Assembly: GCF_030035675.1 (NCBI RefSeq)
Contig: NC_084483.1
Location: forward strand, 3,782,501-3,846,500
From: Rhineura floridana
Taxonomy: Eukaryota > Chordata > Lepidosauria > Squamata > Rhineuridae
Direction of reading: 5' to 3'
DNA: 64,000 bases
The translations under genes and the position numbers were made by a program. The notes beneath the pieces were generated by a model. The model did not search any database. It was not told where the DNA came from and saw nothing but the letters and a program-made list of their open reading frames with translations. Below are positions 1 through 12,861 of the stretch, in pieces. Position 1 is the stretch's first letter; each line of letters opens with the position of its first letter.

Positions 1-429
1 CAAAAATAAAAAAGGTTGGGAAACACTGAAAGGAATAAAATAGGACCCAGCATGTGGGGGAGGGGATAATCAAATAATGCAGGAAGGATGGCATGACATG
101 GAGAGGGTTGAACTGTAAGGCTGCTTAGTATCAATTTGTTACCCTAAACACTATTTTTTCCCTCGGTCAAATTTATAAATACATGCACACACAGTATTAA
201 TGAAAACCGTCCAGAAAATGGACTGAGCGTTTGTTTCGGTGTGCCCTTCTAGAAGGGCAAAGATCCTCAGTAAGGTTTAAAGGCCAACCATTAAATAAAT
301 TCAAAATTAAATTGCAAAAACTGTATTTTAAGAGCTGTTACAAATTTCACATCATAGTAAGTACAGGAATATTTTCAGTACAGAAAGGCCCTTAGGTGAG
401 TTGTAGATATCCTGATCTCAGTCAAGGTG

Positions 430-1015
430 GACACTATCAGAAGAGCCTCCCCAGCTGACCTCAAATCATAGGCAGGACTTCGGGAGAGTTTTTTTTTGAT
501 ACCCAGGTCCTAGACCATTTAGGGCTTTATATATTAGAACAAAAACCTTGAATTGGGCCCAGTGATGAGAACTGGCATTATATGGTCCTGTGCAGATGTG
601 CCCATTAACAGTGGCCACTGCATTTTGCACCAGCTGCAATCTGGACCACTCTCAAGAGCAGCCAAATGTAGAGCGAGTTGTAATCCCACCAGGAGGTTAG
701 TAATGTATGAATCACTGTGACCAGGCTATCCTTGACCCAAGAACTGATGTAGCTGGAGTACCAACTGGAAACTGAAAAAAAGACCGTGCCACTGAGGCCA
801 CCTGGGCCTCAAGTGAGTGAGTAGAATCCAAAAGTACCCCAAAACTATGTACCTGATCCTTCAGGGGGAGTACAACCCTGTCTAGACAGGCTACCTTCAT
901 CCAATCCATTACTGACTCCAGACACTTCATGGCTTCACTTGATCCAGATGGCAAGGAGAAACAGCTAAGTTTCATCCACATATTGATTACATAATTCAAT
1001 ACACAGCGGCATTTT
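430..1015 (-). mobile_element. Decayed L3/CR1-type LINE, 3' RT part
   Basis: Minus-strand translation near 735-960 reads LPLKDQVHSFGVLLDS and KCLESVMDWM, matching LSLKDQVRSLGVVLDS and KCLESVSGWM of the well-preserved LINE at 24766-26937. The stretch between them is shortened. Sequence at 500-700 (the ttttgcaccagctgcaatctgg region) matches the common reptile LINE 3' half. An old, dead fragment. Confidence 0.7.
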
Positions 1016-1029
1016 TTAAAAATTAAGGT

Positions 1030-2010
1030 TGCAATCCTATTCACATTTACCTGGGAGTAAGGCTTTTAGGTAGTAATTCTATACACATCTGGGAATAAGT
1101 TGGTAACTTAACGGGTTTATTGACAGGTTTCTATACAGCTTGGCAGGAGTCCTAATGCAGCAGAGCTTCTCTTAGTCTAAGTAAGGGATGAGAGAGAGGG
1201 GCACGTCTGCAGGCCAGGTTGTCCTTATTCAGGACCTGGCTCTTCTGAAAGCATTTTCTCCCCATTCTCTGTGGCAGTAAGCTATAGTCCAGAATGACTT
1301 TTCTTGTGCCTAAGGCCGATTCACTAGAACAGGTGGAATGTCTTATTTAATGAGACCTAAAAGCTATTCATAATATTATCACAAAATATTTTTATGATGT
1401 GCTTGGGCATTGCTACAGTGCGGTAACCTTTATGTGGGACGGAGACTTTTATTGCAAACTCAAGAAATTGGGGGTGGGGTTGGCAGTGGCCATAAAGGGA
1501 CATTGAACCACTTGCCTCCCCTCCTAGTGCTATCCCTCAGAAGAAATGTACATTTCTTTTATTTCTACCTACTTGACCAAGGACAATGGTCAGTTTTCTT
1601 TAAACAATCCCAATACAGTTTTTACACTTGCTAATATTTAATTGTGTGTTGTTGTTTTACATTTCTGTAAAGATTTCTGACCAAATTAAATGGCAGCAGT
1701 CCTATTTATTTAAAACCCATATTTGGTCCAATTACTTATAAAATCATGGGGGTTGCTGATTGGTGCTTTGTCCATGTAGGCCCAGATGGTCTCTGGCATG
1801 TAGCACCTTCCATCACCTAAGGCTGTTGCACCAGCTAGCTGCAGTCCTTTCTGGACACAGAGAGCCTGACCACAGTAATCCACATCTAAGTGAGACCCAT
1901 ACTTGATTACTACGATGAATTATATATGGACCTGCTTTTGAAGACCTCTTAGTAGTTTAGAATTCAGCTGTTAAGTGAAACCGCCTATCTTACCAGTCTG
2001 AAGCAATTTA
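1030..2010. other. Unassigned intergenic DNA
   Basis: AT-rich, with no exon-like reading frame, RNA gene or repeat that I recognise. Confidence 0.4.
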
Positions 2011-2019
2011 GCTTGTATA

Positions 2020-2440
2020 TTTCCTAGCACAATTCAAAACTGCTGGTGTTTATGTTTAATGTCCTGTATAGCTTGGGACCTCAAGTACTGATTCATCAGA
2101 AGCCCTTATCCTAGTTCCTCCACCTACTAAATCTCAACTGCTGAGAGTGTTTTCCCTAGTATGGAGTCCTGTTTACGAAACACATTCCCCAGAGAGGCTT
2201 CACCTGGCATCTGATCTTAGGTCTTTCTGGTCTTTTTATTTTCCCAAGCCTTTTAAAATATCTGTTGAATTATTTTTAACCAGGATTTGTTAAAAGCCAG
2301 TTTGTGTAAGTGTGTTGTTTTTCTGGCCCTTCCCCCCCCATACACACACTTTATTTTTTCTATGTTATTTTTGTTTTATTATTTAAATCGTTTGTAGGCA
2401 TTGAAATGCTGCCCTGAGAGTGTGTTTTTTCCATTGAAGA
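2020..2440 (+). mobile_element. Decayed L2/CR1-type LINE 3' end
   Basis: Plus-strand sequence resembles the LINE C-terminal and 3' UTR pattern: tataGCTTGGGACCTcaagtac (LYSLGPQ-like), an ERLHL-like stretch, then the gctgccctgagagt tail. Heavily mutated. Confidence 0.45.
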
Positions 2441-2449
2441 GCACAGTGC

Positions 2450-4335
2450 AACTTTTTATAAATTAATAAACAGGTGAATATTTGAGAACATTCTTTGTTC
2501 AGTCCTAATGGCAGATAATTAAACTAGATTTCCCCATCCTTGCAGAGGTTAGTCTTAAGAGCCTAAAATGAGCCTTGACCAGGTAGATCTGCTCATGACA
2601 ATGGCCCTATTTCAACATTCAACTTACATGATTACAACTGCAGCAAGAGGGAAAGTGGAGTCACCCCATCCATTATGTCCCTGCTCTCCATGTGTAGAGG
2701 AGAATCTTTTCTATGCTTCCAGGCTCCCCTTTGATGCAGTCCTGACACATAAGTGTCTTTGACACATTGAGAAAAACCCATGATGGCTATAAATTCCCTG
2801 ACTCATGCACAATTGATATTGATCACAGCATCAGTAGCTGAGGTTTGGCAGGCAGAAGGGGGAACTAATGGTAATGTTGTGTGTCACTTTTGGATGATGC
2901 AAAAGGGCGCTAAAAGGTGTCAACCTCTAAGCTGATACTTGGGGATCCTAAGCTCTTAGAGGCTTGAGCAGGGCAATTTTCCAGACATCCAGCAACTATG
3001 TAGTCCAACAACATCTAGTAGGCCACATGTTCCCCATCTCTACACTAAAATGTAGTAAAATGGGTTGTAGCAGATTTTTAACCCTAAACTAAGACTGTTT
3101 CATTAAGCTGTATTGGTACAATGTGTTTGTAAACTCATATTCTCCACACATGTGAATCACTGCAGACTTGTCAGTGTATTAATCCTGTAAATTAGAACCA
3201 TATTTTTTTCCTTGAGAAAACATCATAGCTACTCAGAGAAAACTGATCACATCACTTTTGCATCTTTCCTGGTGGGACAAGAAATTCCATTGAGGGAGGT
3301 TTTGAAGGGAGGAGTAGAATATTACAGTGTTTACATAGCAATTATATCTGCACGTAATATATTCCAGAGAGCTAGATTCATTATGTGAGCATCTATTTTG
3401 CCTTTCTGTAGCAATCTCAAGTGATATATAATGTTTATTAGTTAAGAGAATAAAGAATAAATTATGTTTGTGACACACATGTTAAAATGTAGACTGACGT
3501 ACTTGTTGTTCTCGTTCTAGTCTGCCTTATAATTAGATCCAGAAAGCACATGGGTGGGGAATCTTCTGCCTTCTTCCATAAGCACAGTTAGTCCTTTCAC
3601 AGCAGACCTATTACATGGTATGGAAGTATGCCAAATTTTTTTTTAAAAGCTACAGATTTCTACACACTAAAAGAAAGTAGAGAAATACTCCTCTATGCCA
3701 ACTTGAAACTTGTCGGACACCTTGTTCATTTTTCCCCTTCTTGCATCAACACTGTAATTAAATCTGTATAAATCCTCACATTACTACACTGTAAAAGAGG
3801 TAGAGAAATAAAATGTGTGATTGCTTTTAATATATCCTTGTGACTATTTCTCATCATTTTTCACCTTCTGTTTAAAAAACACAGTTGACTTTTTCAGTTG
3901 ATTTGCACACATTGAACTAATCTTACTCAATACATAGTTTGAAATTCAAGATATACTGGGGCAACTCTCTTTTCAAACTCTCTCTTCCTCCCCCCCCCCC
4001 AAGATCAGTTGAATTGCTCTCTGGACATGCTTTGAATAATGCACAAGACTATACTGATATATGCAAATACACACAATACGTTAGCATAAAAATATTTTCC
4101 AAGGACATGTGAATCAGTCCTAACAAAACAAAGAAAGCTTTGCAGATATCATTTACTATCTGAATGTCAAATTAGACTCTAACATGCTTTAAGACCCCAA
4201 AGAACGAACTCCAGGAATCTGGAGCAATTCCAAAACAGGAAACCATCCCATTGGCCTCAGATGTGGAGAGCCATATAATTTAGTATGTTAAGAATGCTGC
4301 ATAGATAGGAAAATGGTCATGGTCATGTCAAAAAC
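2450..4335. other. Unassigned AT-rich intergenic DNA
   Basis: No gene recognised. Around 2975-3045 there is a short remnant of a hAT-type miniature element (agtccaacaacatctagtaggcc). Confidence 0.4.
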
Positions 4336-4340
4336 ACACA

Positions 4341-4398
<58 letters not shown>
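4335..4398 (+). repeat. (CA)n-(GA)n microsatellite
   Basis: A short acacac run passes into about 27 GA dinucleotides without interruption. The uniformity suggests a length-polymorphic locus. Confidence 0.95.
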
Positions 4399-4400
<2 letters not shown>

Positions 4401-5657
4401 TTCAGAACTGCAGACCTAAACTTAGTGCTGTGAAGATTCCAGAGACATTGTGCTATTTGCATTTTTAAAAATCCTTTCTCTCTCTGGCACTTAACAGCCT
4501 TATACAACCATTATTTCCCATCTCAGTACTTAAATTTTATTTTATATTACGGAGCTGTGATGTGCCCTTAGGAATCTCTAAGAACATTCTTCTTGGAGAC
4601 TAAAAATAATGTCAAGGAGCACTCAGAAGCAAGCAGGTAACCACTTACATCCAGGTTGTGTGAACAATCCAGAATCTATTACCCTTAGTATAAAACATGC
4701 AATTAATAATTAAAAGGAGGTGTAAGTGCTATTAAAGGTTGCATATTTGAATGTGCAAGCTGGGAGATCGAAAAAGGTTTGTTGTTGTTATGTGCCTTCA
4801 AGTCGATTATGACTTATGGCGACCCTATGAATCAGCAATCTCCAAGAGCATCTGTCGTGAACCACCCTGTTCAGATCTTGTAAATTCAGGTCTGTGGCTT
4901 CCTTCATGGAATCAATTCATCTCTTGTTTGGCCTTCCTTTTTTTCTACTCCCTTCTGTTTTTCCCAGCATTATTGTATTTTCTAGTGAATCATGTCTTCC
5001 CATGATGTGTCCAAAGTATGATAACCTCAGTTTCATCATTTTAGCTTCTAGTGACAGTTCTGGTTTAATTTGTTGAAACACCCAATTATTTGTCTTTTTT
5101 GCAGTCCATGGTATGCACAAAGCTCTCCTCCAACACCACATTTCAAACGAGTGGATTTTTCTCTTATCTGCTTTTTTCACTGTCCTACTTTCATACATAG
5201 AGATCGGGAATACCATGGTCTGAATGATCCTGACTTTAGTGTTCAGTAATACATCTTTGCATTTGAGGACCTTTTCTAGTTCTCGCATAGTTGCCCTCCT
5301 CCCCAGTCCTAGCATTCTTCTGATTTCTTTACTATTGTCTCCATTTTGGTTAATGACTGTGCCAAGGTATTGATAATCCTTGACAAGTTCACTGTTCTCA
5401 TCAACTTTAAAGTTACATAAATCTTCTGTTGTCATTACTGTAGTCTTCTTGGCGTACTGTAGTCCTGCTTTTGTGCTTTCCTCTTTAACTTTCATCAGCA
5501 TTTGTTTCCAATGATTACTGGTTTCTGCTAGTAGTATGGTATCGTCTGCATATCTTAAATTATTGATATTTCTCCCTCCAATTTTCACACCTCCTTCATC
5601 TTGGTCCAGTCCCGCTTTCCGTATGATATGTTCTGTGTATAGATTAAACAAGTAGGG

Positions 5658-5895
5658 CAGTGGTTCTCAAACGGTGCGCCGTGGCACACTGGTGCGCCGC
5701 AAGAGGTGACTAGGTGTGCCGCAAATATTGTGAAAGTATATTTTACAAATGAGAAGAAATCCATTTGTATGTAAGTTGTTTTTATTCATAGTTTAAAATA
5801 TATTAATATATTTTTAATTTTGTACACAAAGTGTGCCAGAAACTTTTTATATGTTTTACAGTTCGCCGCAAACCAAAAAAGTTTGAGAACCACTG
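5658..5895. mobile_element. hAT miniature transposon inside BovB copy 1
   Basis: Terminal inverted repeats CAGTGGTTCTCAAAC and GTTTGAGAACCACTG, flanked by a perfect 8-bp target duplication aagtaggg (5650-5657 and 5896-5903). 238 bp, AT-rich core, no coding capacity. The TIR is of Charlie-like hAT type. Confidence 0.92.
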
Positions 5896-5984
5896 AAGTA
5901 GGGTGATAAAGTACACCCCTGTCTCGCACCCTTGCTGATGGGGAACCAATCAGTTCCTCCATATTCTGTCCTTGCAGTAGCCTC

Positions 5985-6180
5985 TTGTCCAGAGTATAGG
6001 TTGCACATCAGGACAATCAGATGCTGTGGCACCCCCATTTCTTTTAAAGCATTCCATAGTTGTACATCAGCTACACAATCAAAGGCTTTGCTGTAATCTA
6101 TAAAGTCCAGAGTATAGGTTGCACATCAGGACAATCAGATGCTATGGCACCCCCATTTCTTTTAAAGCATTCCATAGTTT
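5985..6180. repeat. Local tandem duplication inside BovB copy 1
   Basis: The segment starting ccagagtataggttgcaca and running through the FIDYSKAFD-coding stretch occurs twice in a row, the second near 6109. This later duplication disrupts the LINE frame. Confidence 0.8.
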
Positions 6181-7486
6181 TTCATGAGCTACACAATCAA
6201 AGGCTTTGCTGTAATCTATAAAGCACAGGGTGATTTCCTTCTGAAATTCCTTGGTCCGTTCCATTATCCAATGTTTGCAAGATGATCTCTGGTGCCTCTT
6301 CCCTTTGTAAATCCAGCTTGGATGTCTGGCATTTCTCGCTCCATATATGGTAAGAGCCTTTGTCATAAACTCTTGAGCATTACTTTACTTGCATGGGATA
6401 CTAAGGCAACAGTTTATAATTCCTGCATTCTCTGGGATCCCCTTTCTTTGGAATTGGGATGTATGTTGAACGCTTCCAGTCTGTGGGCCATTGTTTTGTT
6501 TTCCATATTTTTTGACAATTTTTTGTCAAAAATTTGACAGATTCAGTCTCAGTAGCTTGTAGCACCTCTATTGGTATGCCATCTGTTCCTGATTATTGTG
6601 TCTTCCAAGTATTTTAAGATCACCTTTCACCTCACATTCTAAAATTTCTGGTTCTTCATCATACGGTTCCTCCGTGAATGAATCTGTCATCCTTGCATCT
6701 CTTTTACAGAGTTTTTCAGTGTATTGCTTCCATCTTTTATTTTATCTCGGTCAGTCAGTGTGTTCCCCTGTTGATTATTCAACATCCCTACTCTTGGTTT
6801 GTTGTTCTTTTTTAGCTTTACTCTGATTTTCAATATTACCAGTTCATGATCTGTACTGCAGTCTGCTCTTAGTCTTGTTTTCACAGAAAGTATGGAGGTT
6901 CTACATCTTCTCCTACCAATTATATAATAAATTTGATTCTTATATTGACCATTTGGTGATGTTGACATGTACAGTCATCTTTTTGGTTGCTCAGAATATG
7001 TGTTTGCAAGAAACAAATTATTGGCTTCCCAGAATTCAATAAGTCTTTCTCCTGCGTCATTTCTATCCCCTAAGCCCCATTTCCCCACAATTCCTAGTTC
7101 TTCTCTGTTCCCTACTTTTGCATTCCAGTCCTGCATGATTATCAGCACATCTTGTTTTGGTGTGTGATCAATTTCTTCCTGTACTTCTGCATAAAATCTC
7201 TCCAATTCCTCTTCTTTTGCATTTGCCATTGGAGCATAGACTTGGATGATGGTTATGCTAATAGGTTTCCCGTTAAATCTCATTGATATCACTCGCTCAG
7301 ACCTTGTGTTGTAGTTCCTAATTGCTTTTGCTACATCACTTCTCACTATTAAAGCAACCCCGTTTCTTCTTGATTTCTCATTTCCTACATAGAATATTTT
7401 GTAGTTGCCGACTGAAAATTTCCCATCCCTGTCCATTTTAATTCACTTCGCTTTACGGCGCTTTGCTATCAATTAGATGCAATTAG

Positions 7487-7640
7487 ACTAAAGCCCCACT
7501 CATAAGGCGCTTGTTCTGCTTTTACAGTGGTTTTTGGGCGTTGTGCACCATTCTATTCAATGAGTTCCGCTTTTCAGCTGTTTTCGCTTTTCAGCGGGGG
7601 TCCGGAACATAACCCGCTGTATGAGTGGGGCCCTACTGTA
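7487..7640. mobile_element. Tigger-like (Tc1/mariner) miniature transposon
   Basis: Inverted ends: left aaagccccactcataaggcg, right tatgagtggggccctactgta, of the cagtagggcccc type seen again at 47339-47532. It sits in the endonuclease-proximal part of BovB copy 1. Confidence 0.65.
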
Positions 7641-8059
7641 CGTTCCATTTCTTGCTTGGCGATTTCTAACTTTCCCTGGTTCATGCTTCTCACATTCCAT
7701 GTTCCTATTGTGTACATTGTACTCTTCTTTCGCATCTGCGCACATCAGCCTCTGGGCTTCCTTTCGGCTTTGACCCAGCTGCGACATTTGTCACAGCTCT
7801 ACTCGTACTTGTCCGTGGTTCTTCCCCAGTAGCTCGGTGAGTGCCTTCTGACCTGGGAGTCTCATCTTCCAATACTGGGCCTGATCAGATGCCAGTATAA
7901 TTCGGATCTGATGTCTTTTGTGGATCTTTTTAATTTTGACCGTTTGCATGACTTTTCCCCCCAACGTGAGTACATTCAGCTGCTTTTGCCTTTAACTCCG
8001 GATTAAATCGATGCGACAAAACCCCGAAATTGCTTTTAAAATCCATACCTGCTTCGGTG

Positions 8060-8345
8060 CGCTTCTACCATGTATTGTGGTATCTTTATGATATATGGTT
8101 TTATTTACACATATATGCAATCTGAGCATAAGATGGAAGGGATTCACACCATTAACACTCCAACATATCTTGCTTCCCTGTTAGGCTTCCAGGGAGGCTC
8201 TCCGAAGCCAAGCTCTTGGATTGAGCACAGAAAGCAAGCTTCTCTGTATCTTTTCCAGCTCAAAGTCCACACCAGACTAAAACACAAAACTACCTCTTCC
8301 CCCAAGGATCGGGAGGGGCATGTCCAGCCAGGTGACCCCCTAGTC
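8060..8345. repeat. Dispersed repeat, family unknown
   Basis: The part around 8120-8185 (cattaacactccaacatatctt) recurs at about 16448-16545 with similar flanks (tttaca-cata, aagatggaa). Two copies show it is a repeat; I cannot classify it. Confidence 0.5.
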
Positions 8346-8349
8346 CTAT

Positions 8350-9500
8350 AACAGTATGAAAATACTGTTATGTGCTTTGCAGCCCGTTCTATTTAATGGC
8401 AGCTTGGCCATTAAAGACATTCGTACAAAAGCCAAGAGGGCATGGGGAAACCATATGCTGAAAACAGAAAGTGACAGGTAAGTTGCTGAAAGCTGTTGCT
8501 TCCCAATAACAATAGGTTGTTGAACTAGAAATTGACCTGGGATCTCTCATGTGTCTGTCTAATACCCCATCAATTAGTCCATACAAAGTGGAAGAAAATG
8601 GTCTAGAATATGAAAAAAAAAATCAATACTGAGGGCACTCAAGAACAATTACTGATGATTACAAATTGCTGAATTAGTTTTCTGTACAACAGAAGTGAGA
8701 TAAGATGAGCAACTTACATCTAGGCTCTCCTTTTGGTACACCTGACCAAATTAGAAAAAATGAGTCTTATCACATTGATGGGCAAATTTACGTTAAACAA
8801 AACCGATGATTAGTAAAGCAGAAATTGTTTACTGGGGGGGCAGGGTCCATAGTTTTAAGTTCTATCAGAATTTTCAGTGATGCAGAACTTTTATGCAATG
8901 TTTTTGAGGAAGTGGAGGTGGAAGAGAACAAAAACTAGGTGAAAAAATGGTATTTAAAATAGCTGTGTAAAGTTAAACATTTGTTTCTCCACTATCAATT
9001 GGTGCAATATGATTCCTCTGATACTTCAAAATCCCTTTCTTTTCAGGGCCTTTATGACAGCTTGTAATAGCACTGTATAGAACCACTATAAATTTTCTTT
9101 ATTCAATGACAACCATTGACAAATGTGAAGTAAAAGGAGGCTTCAGTATGATATCATTTGTATCCTTCTTTTCCCTTGTGAAACTATTTTCTAAAAGAAA
9201 AAAGGGCAGCAAAATATATCATTTCAGTTTCTGCTCTCTAGCTGAAAGTATAAAAGTTAGTGTATGCTCTCTCTCTCTCTCTTCAATCCCCTTAAAGCTA
9301 CTCTAGAGAATCCTCTTTTTAAGGCCCTGTATTTACCAAACGAGAACAGGCTCCAGGAAGTAAAACACATTTCTTAACCACATATCAGTTCCTGGTTCAC
9401 AATCCTTTCTTCTAAAAAGCAAAATAAACACTATATAGTTCTTAAATGGCAAGAGAGCAGCTGAATAGTCTCTGATTTCCTCAAATTCTGCATTCCCAAG
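8350..9500. other. Unassigned intergenic DNA
   Basis: No gene recognised. It contains poly-A and short (CT)n tracts only. Confidence 0.4.
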
Positions 9501-10117
9501 TGTCATGGCCCCGTCACAGGACTCATCAGACGAGGATGACTCTGGAGTAACAGCAACAGACCCAGAAGCAGCAGACCCAGAAGGAGAAATGGAGGAAACT
9601 CCTGAGAACCCAGCTCCTTCTCCCCCTCAGCTGCAGAGCACCCCAGACACAGTTGAAGCCCTTCAGCCAGACGCAGCCAGTGAACAGGATACCCCCCCCT
9701 CATCTGCAGAACGTAGACAGTAGAAGGTCAGGCAGAAGAGGGGCAGGCCTGTCCACTTAAGGCCAAAACGCTGATGGCTCACACCTGCTGACAAACCTGC
9801 TCCTTAAAAGTCAAACCTTGGCTTCAGCTTGTTGCTGACTACAGTGTCAGGCACTGTGTGACTTCCTATCCCCTGAACCTTGACTTGGACTGATCTCTCG
9901 GCAAACTAGACCCGGACCTTCACTGACGTCTCTTCTGGATTTCTGGCTTGGCACGTAAGCTTTGAACGGACCCTGCCCTTATCTTGCTTCCTCGTTGCTA
10001 GCCTGGCAGATTTATAGCCAAGCTGCCGGCTGAGGACTTACGGCCTGGCAATTACCAAGGAATCTCCAGCCCTGCCTGCACCCCCACTGACACTGCTGTC
10101 TCAGTGAAGAGCTGACA
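9501..10117 (+). mobile_element. Solo LTR, unclassified LTR retroelement
   Basis: Begins TGTCATGG and ends GCTGACA (inverted TGTCA/TGACA), flanked by a 5-bp duplication ccaag (9496-9500 and 10118-10122). 617 bp, GC-richer than its surroundings. A Pro/Glu-rich open frame inside (9505-9723) is a by-product of composition. A fossil; orientation is uncertain. Confidence 0.65.
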
Positions 10118-10124
10118 CCAAGGG

Positions 10125-10955
10125 TGTCATTTGCACAGTAATTACAACTTCAAATTGGATTAAAGAGATTGAAATAAGCACTTCCAGAATCTCCGAGCAC
10201 AGGTGAACATGTTTTCTGAATGTTAACACACTAAAAATACCCAGTAGTAGAAGAAGATTGGACCTGGAAGGCAGAACTCCCGTAGAGTGGCTAATCCTCA
10301 CTTTATTCAGTGGCAATGGCACAACTTTGTTTTTTCCTTTTTTGGTTTTGCTGGGCATCATTTTGAATCCTCCGCTATGTCCTAAACCTAGTGTTATTCT
10401 GGGGCATGGAGGAGAGGGGATGGTGACCACCACCACAACAAAAAAGAAATGTTGGAGAATATTTGGAGAAATTTCTGCAGTGTGTGTCCTTTTTTCTAGA
10501 GGAGTGGAAGGATGATAAAAAGGAGTCTCTCAGACATTTTATCAGAAAAAGTTTGGTTCATGTCTAGCAAAAATTGGGAGTTGTCAGGGTGTGCAGTTGC
10601 TTCAAAGGAAACATTTTTGTATCTTCTTTCACTAATATAAGCCAATGTGGATGGAACCAAGGCATTGTGTTTCATTGCAAATTTTAGCAAGAGAAATAAG
10701 AATTTAGACTGCACTCTTGTATATACTTATGATTGTAATTCCCATTGAACTCAGCTGGGTTTTCATCTGAATACACATGCATAGGATTTCACGGCAAGTT
10801 GACCATCTTTATTCTGCAAAGCATCAAATTACCTTGACACTGTTGGGAGAGATCAGTCAAGCTGTTACATAATGTTATGAGCATGGGGGTGGGGATGGAT
10901 GATTCCTGTGGGTCACCTTTCCTGTGCCTTGGAATGAGGAACACTCTGCTGGTCA
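10125..10955. other. Unassigned intergenic DNA
   Basis: No convincing gene or repeat. Confidence 0.35.
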
Positions 10956-10957
10956 AA

Positions 10958-10959
10958 TT

Positions 10960-11003
<44 letters not shown>

Positions 11004-11225
11004 TTAGACTTTTATATCGCCCGACTAGCAATAGCTCTCTGGGCGGTGAACACAGAGAATACAATAAAATACACAATATAATACAATAAGAACATATAAA
11101 ATAAGAACAATCTAAAATCAGTACAACAGATATGAAAATCAGGTTAACTTAAATTAAAATGCTTTTGAAAAGAGGAAGGTTTTAACCTGGCACCGAAAGG
11201 ATAACAATGTCGGCACCAGGCGCAC
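10958..11225 (-). mobile_element. LINE 3' end with (TTTA)n tail
   Basis: On the plus strand: (attt)n, then tttatatcgcccgactagcaatagctctctgggcggtg and AC-rich sequence, the reverse complement of a CR1/L2-type 3' UTR. The same pattern occurs at 33845-34130. Confidence 0.65.
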
Positions 11226-11235
11226 CTCCTCTATC

Positions 11236-11512
11236 TATATAGATACAAAGGGGTTGGGAACAGCATAAGCACGCAGTCACAAAAGTAACCAGATAGAGAG
11301 AGACTCAGGCAAAGTCTCTGGGAGTATTGGTTATAGGACGTGACTGGTGGTGCTGCCTAGCAGAGGGATCTAGTGAGATCTGTGCTAGAGCGGAGAGAGA
11401 AACCATAAAAAAGGACAGTCCGGACTGGTGGAGTCCCTGGTGGTGCCTAGTGAAAGGTAGTAGCCACAAGCAGGTAGGAACCTGACAGGGAGAACCAGGG
11501 AAGGGTGTCACA
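11236..11512 (+). mobile_element. Solo LTR family R1, partial copy E
   Basis: Matches the 3' third of the R1 LTR (ggactggtggagtccctggt to the final TCACA) seen whole at 28637-29431 and 30023-30815. It abuts the LINE tail on its left. Fossil, partial. Confidence 0.75.
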
Positions 11513-11514
11513 GT

Positions 11515-12175
11515 ACACATGACTGAACGTGATTTTAACATGTGAAATTACAGTGTATGAGTTTGCAGGCAACACAATCTTTCTAGGACGTCACAAAAAT
11601 GCTGAGAATGTAACTCTAAAGAGGGGAATATTTTACTGGCCTCTAGAACAAACATAATTATCAGCATGAATAAATGTTGAAGATTGCTTGAGAGAATACA
11701 TTAACCATCTGTTTCCTTAAACAGAGAAGCAGGAAGCAGTGAAAAAGCAGTGCAGCAACGCATAGAGAAATAGGTAGGTCTTTATTTCATAGCAACAGAA
11801 CAAATCACTAACTAGTGATATAGCAACAGCAATTGCAGAGTATGATAAAACCAAACATAGTCATCTGAGGTCAGTAAAATGTTCCCAAATTCTTCCATGC
11901 TACACAGAAAGTGGATTGGACTGAGAAAGACCAACCCAAATTGTGTTTGCATTTTGAGAAATTTGTAGGGCAGTACAATATCTCAGAGAGGAGGTCAGGT
12001 CTCCTGCTCCCCTGGTGCATTCATTATAGCTGCCCAATTTCCCTGCTTTTTAAAGTTTGATAGAAATATCTGTTGGCTATAGGTACATTCTTAAACCACA
12101 AGGTTTTTTTGCCTATTAGTGAATTTCCCTGCTTTTTAGTCTGGGAGGTAAGAAATGGGATCCTGTGCAAGTTTG
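11515..12175. other. Unassigned intergenic DNA
   Basis: No gene recognised. Confidence 0.35.
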
Positions 12176-12861
12176 CTGAGAATGGATTGATCATTTGCAT
12201 GCTTATTGAGTTCAGTGGGATTTAATCCTCTGCAGTCATGCTTAGGATAAGTGAAACTGACCACAGGGGATGGGGAGGGGAGGGGAGGAGGAGGAGGAGG
12301 GAGGGGAGGAAGGGCAGAGGGAAGGAGGAGGAGGAGAGCAGAGGGAAGGAGGAGGAGGAGAGCAGGCAGGAGGGGGAGGAAGAAGGCAGGTTTGATCATT
12401 TGCATGTTTATTAGGTTCAGTGGGATTTCTTCCCGTGCAATCATGCTTAGGATATGTAAAACTGACCATGGGAATCCTGGAGTGGGCAGGGGAGTAGGAA
12501 GAAGGAAGAGGGGAGGAGGAAGGGAGAGGAGACAGGAAGGATGGGGAAAGCAGGTCTGATCATGTGCATGCTTATTGTTCAATGGGATTTACTCCTGTGC
12601 AATCATGGCTAGGATAGGTAAAACTGACCATGGGGGAGGAGGAGAGGGAGGAGAGAGCAGAGGCAAGGAAGAAGGGAGGGGAGCAAAAGGAGTGGGAGGG
12701 GGAAGGAGGGGATTGGAAGGGGAGGGGGAGGGGTGAAGGGAGGGGGAAGGAGGGGCAAAAGGGAGGTGATAGGAGGGAGGAAGAGGGGAGGGCAGGTTTG
12801 ATCATTTGCATTCTTATTGAGTTCAATGGCATTTACACCCATGCAATCATGCTTGAAAATG

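Larger units (their letters stand above)
4779..7985 (-). mobile_element. BovB (RTE) LINE copy 1, long but dead
   Basis: From the 5' side (high coordinates): TIGTWNVRSMNQGKLE-like start near 7710, APE endonuclease (VIQVYAP, DWNAKVGN) at 7436-6975, RT N-terminal part with FIDYSKAFDCVAHEKLWNAL at 6240-6142, and RT core NNLRYADDTILLAET then KKADKRK and RLSYFGHIMGRHDSLE down to 4917. The 3' UTR ends in (gttgtt) repeats at 4779. It has frameshifts, an internal loss between endonuclease and RT (around 6780) and two younger insertions (5658-5895 and about 7487-7640). Only pieces remain open, so it cannot be active. Confidence 0.88.

Noticed and set aside
4917-7436. Reverse-transcriptase-like frames as host genes
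   Set aside because: They are pieces of a BovB LINE with its 3' tail, broken by frameshifts and insertions.
9505-9723. 72-codon acidic, Pro-rich frame as a gene
   Set aside because: It lies wholly inside a solo LTR with its own target duplication.
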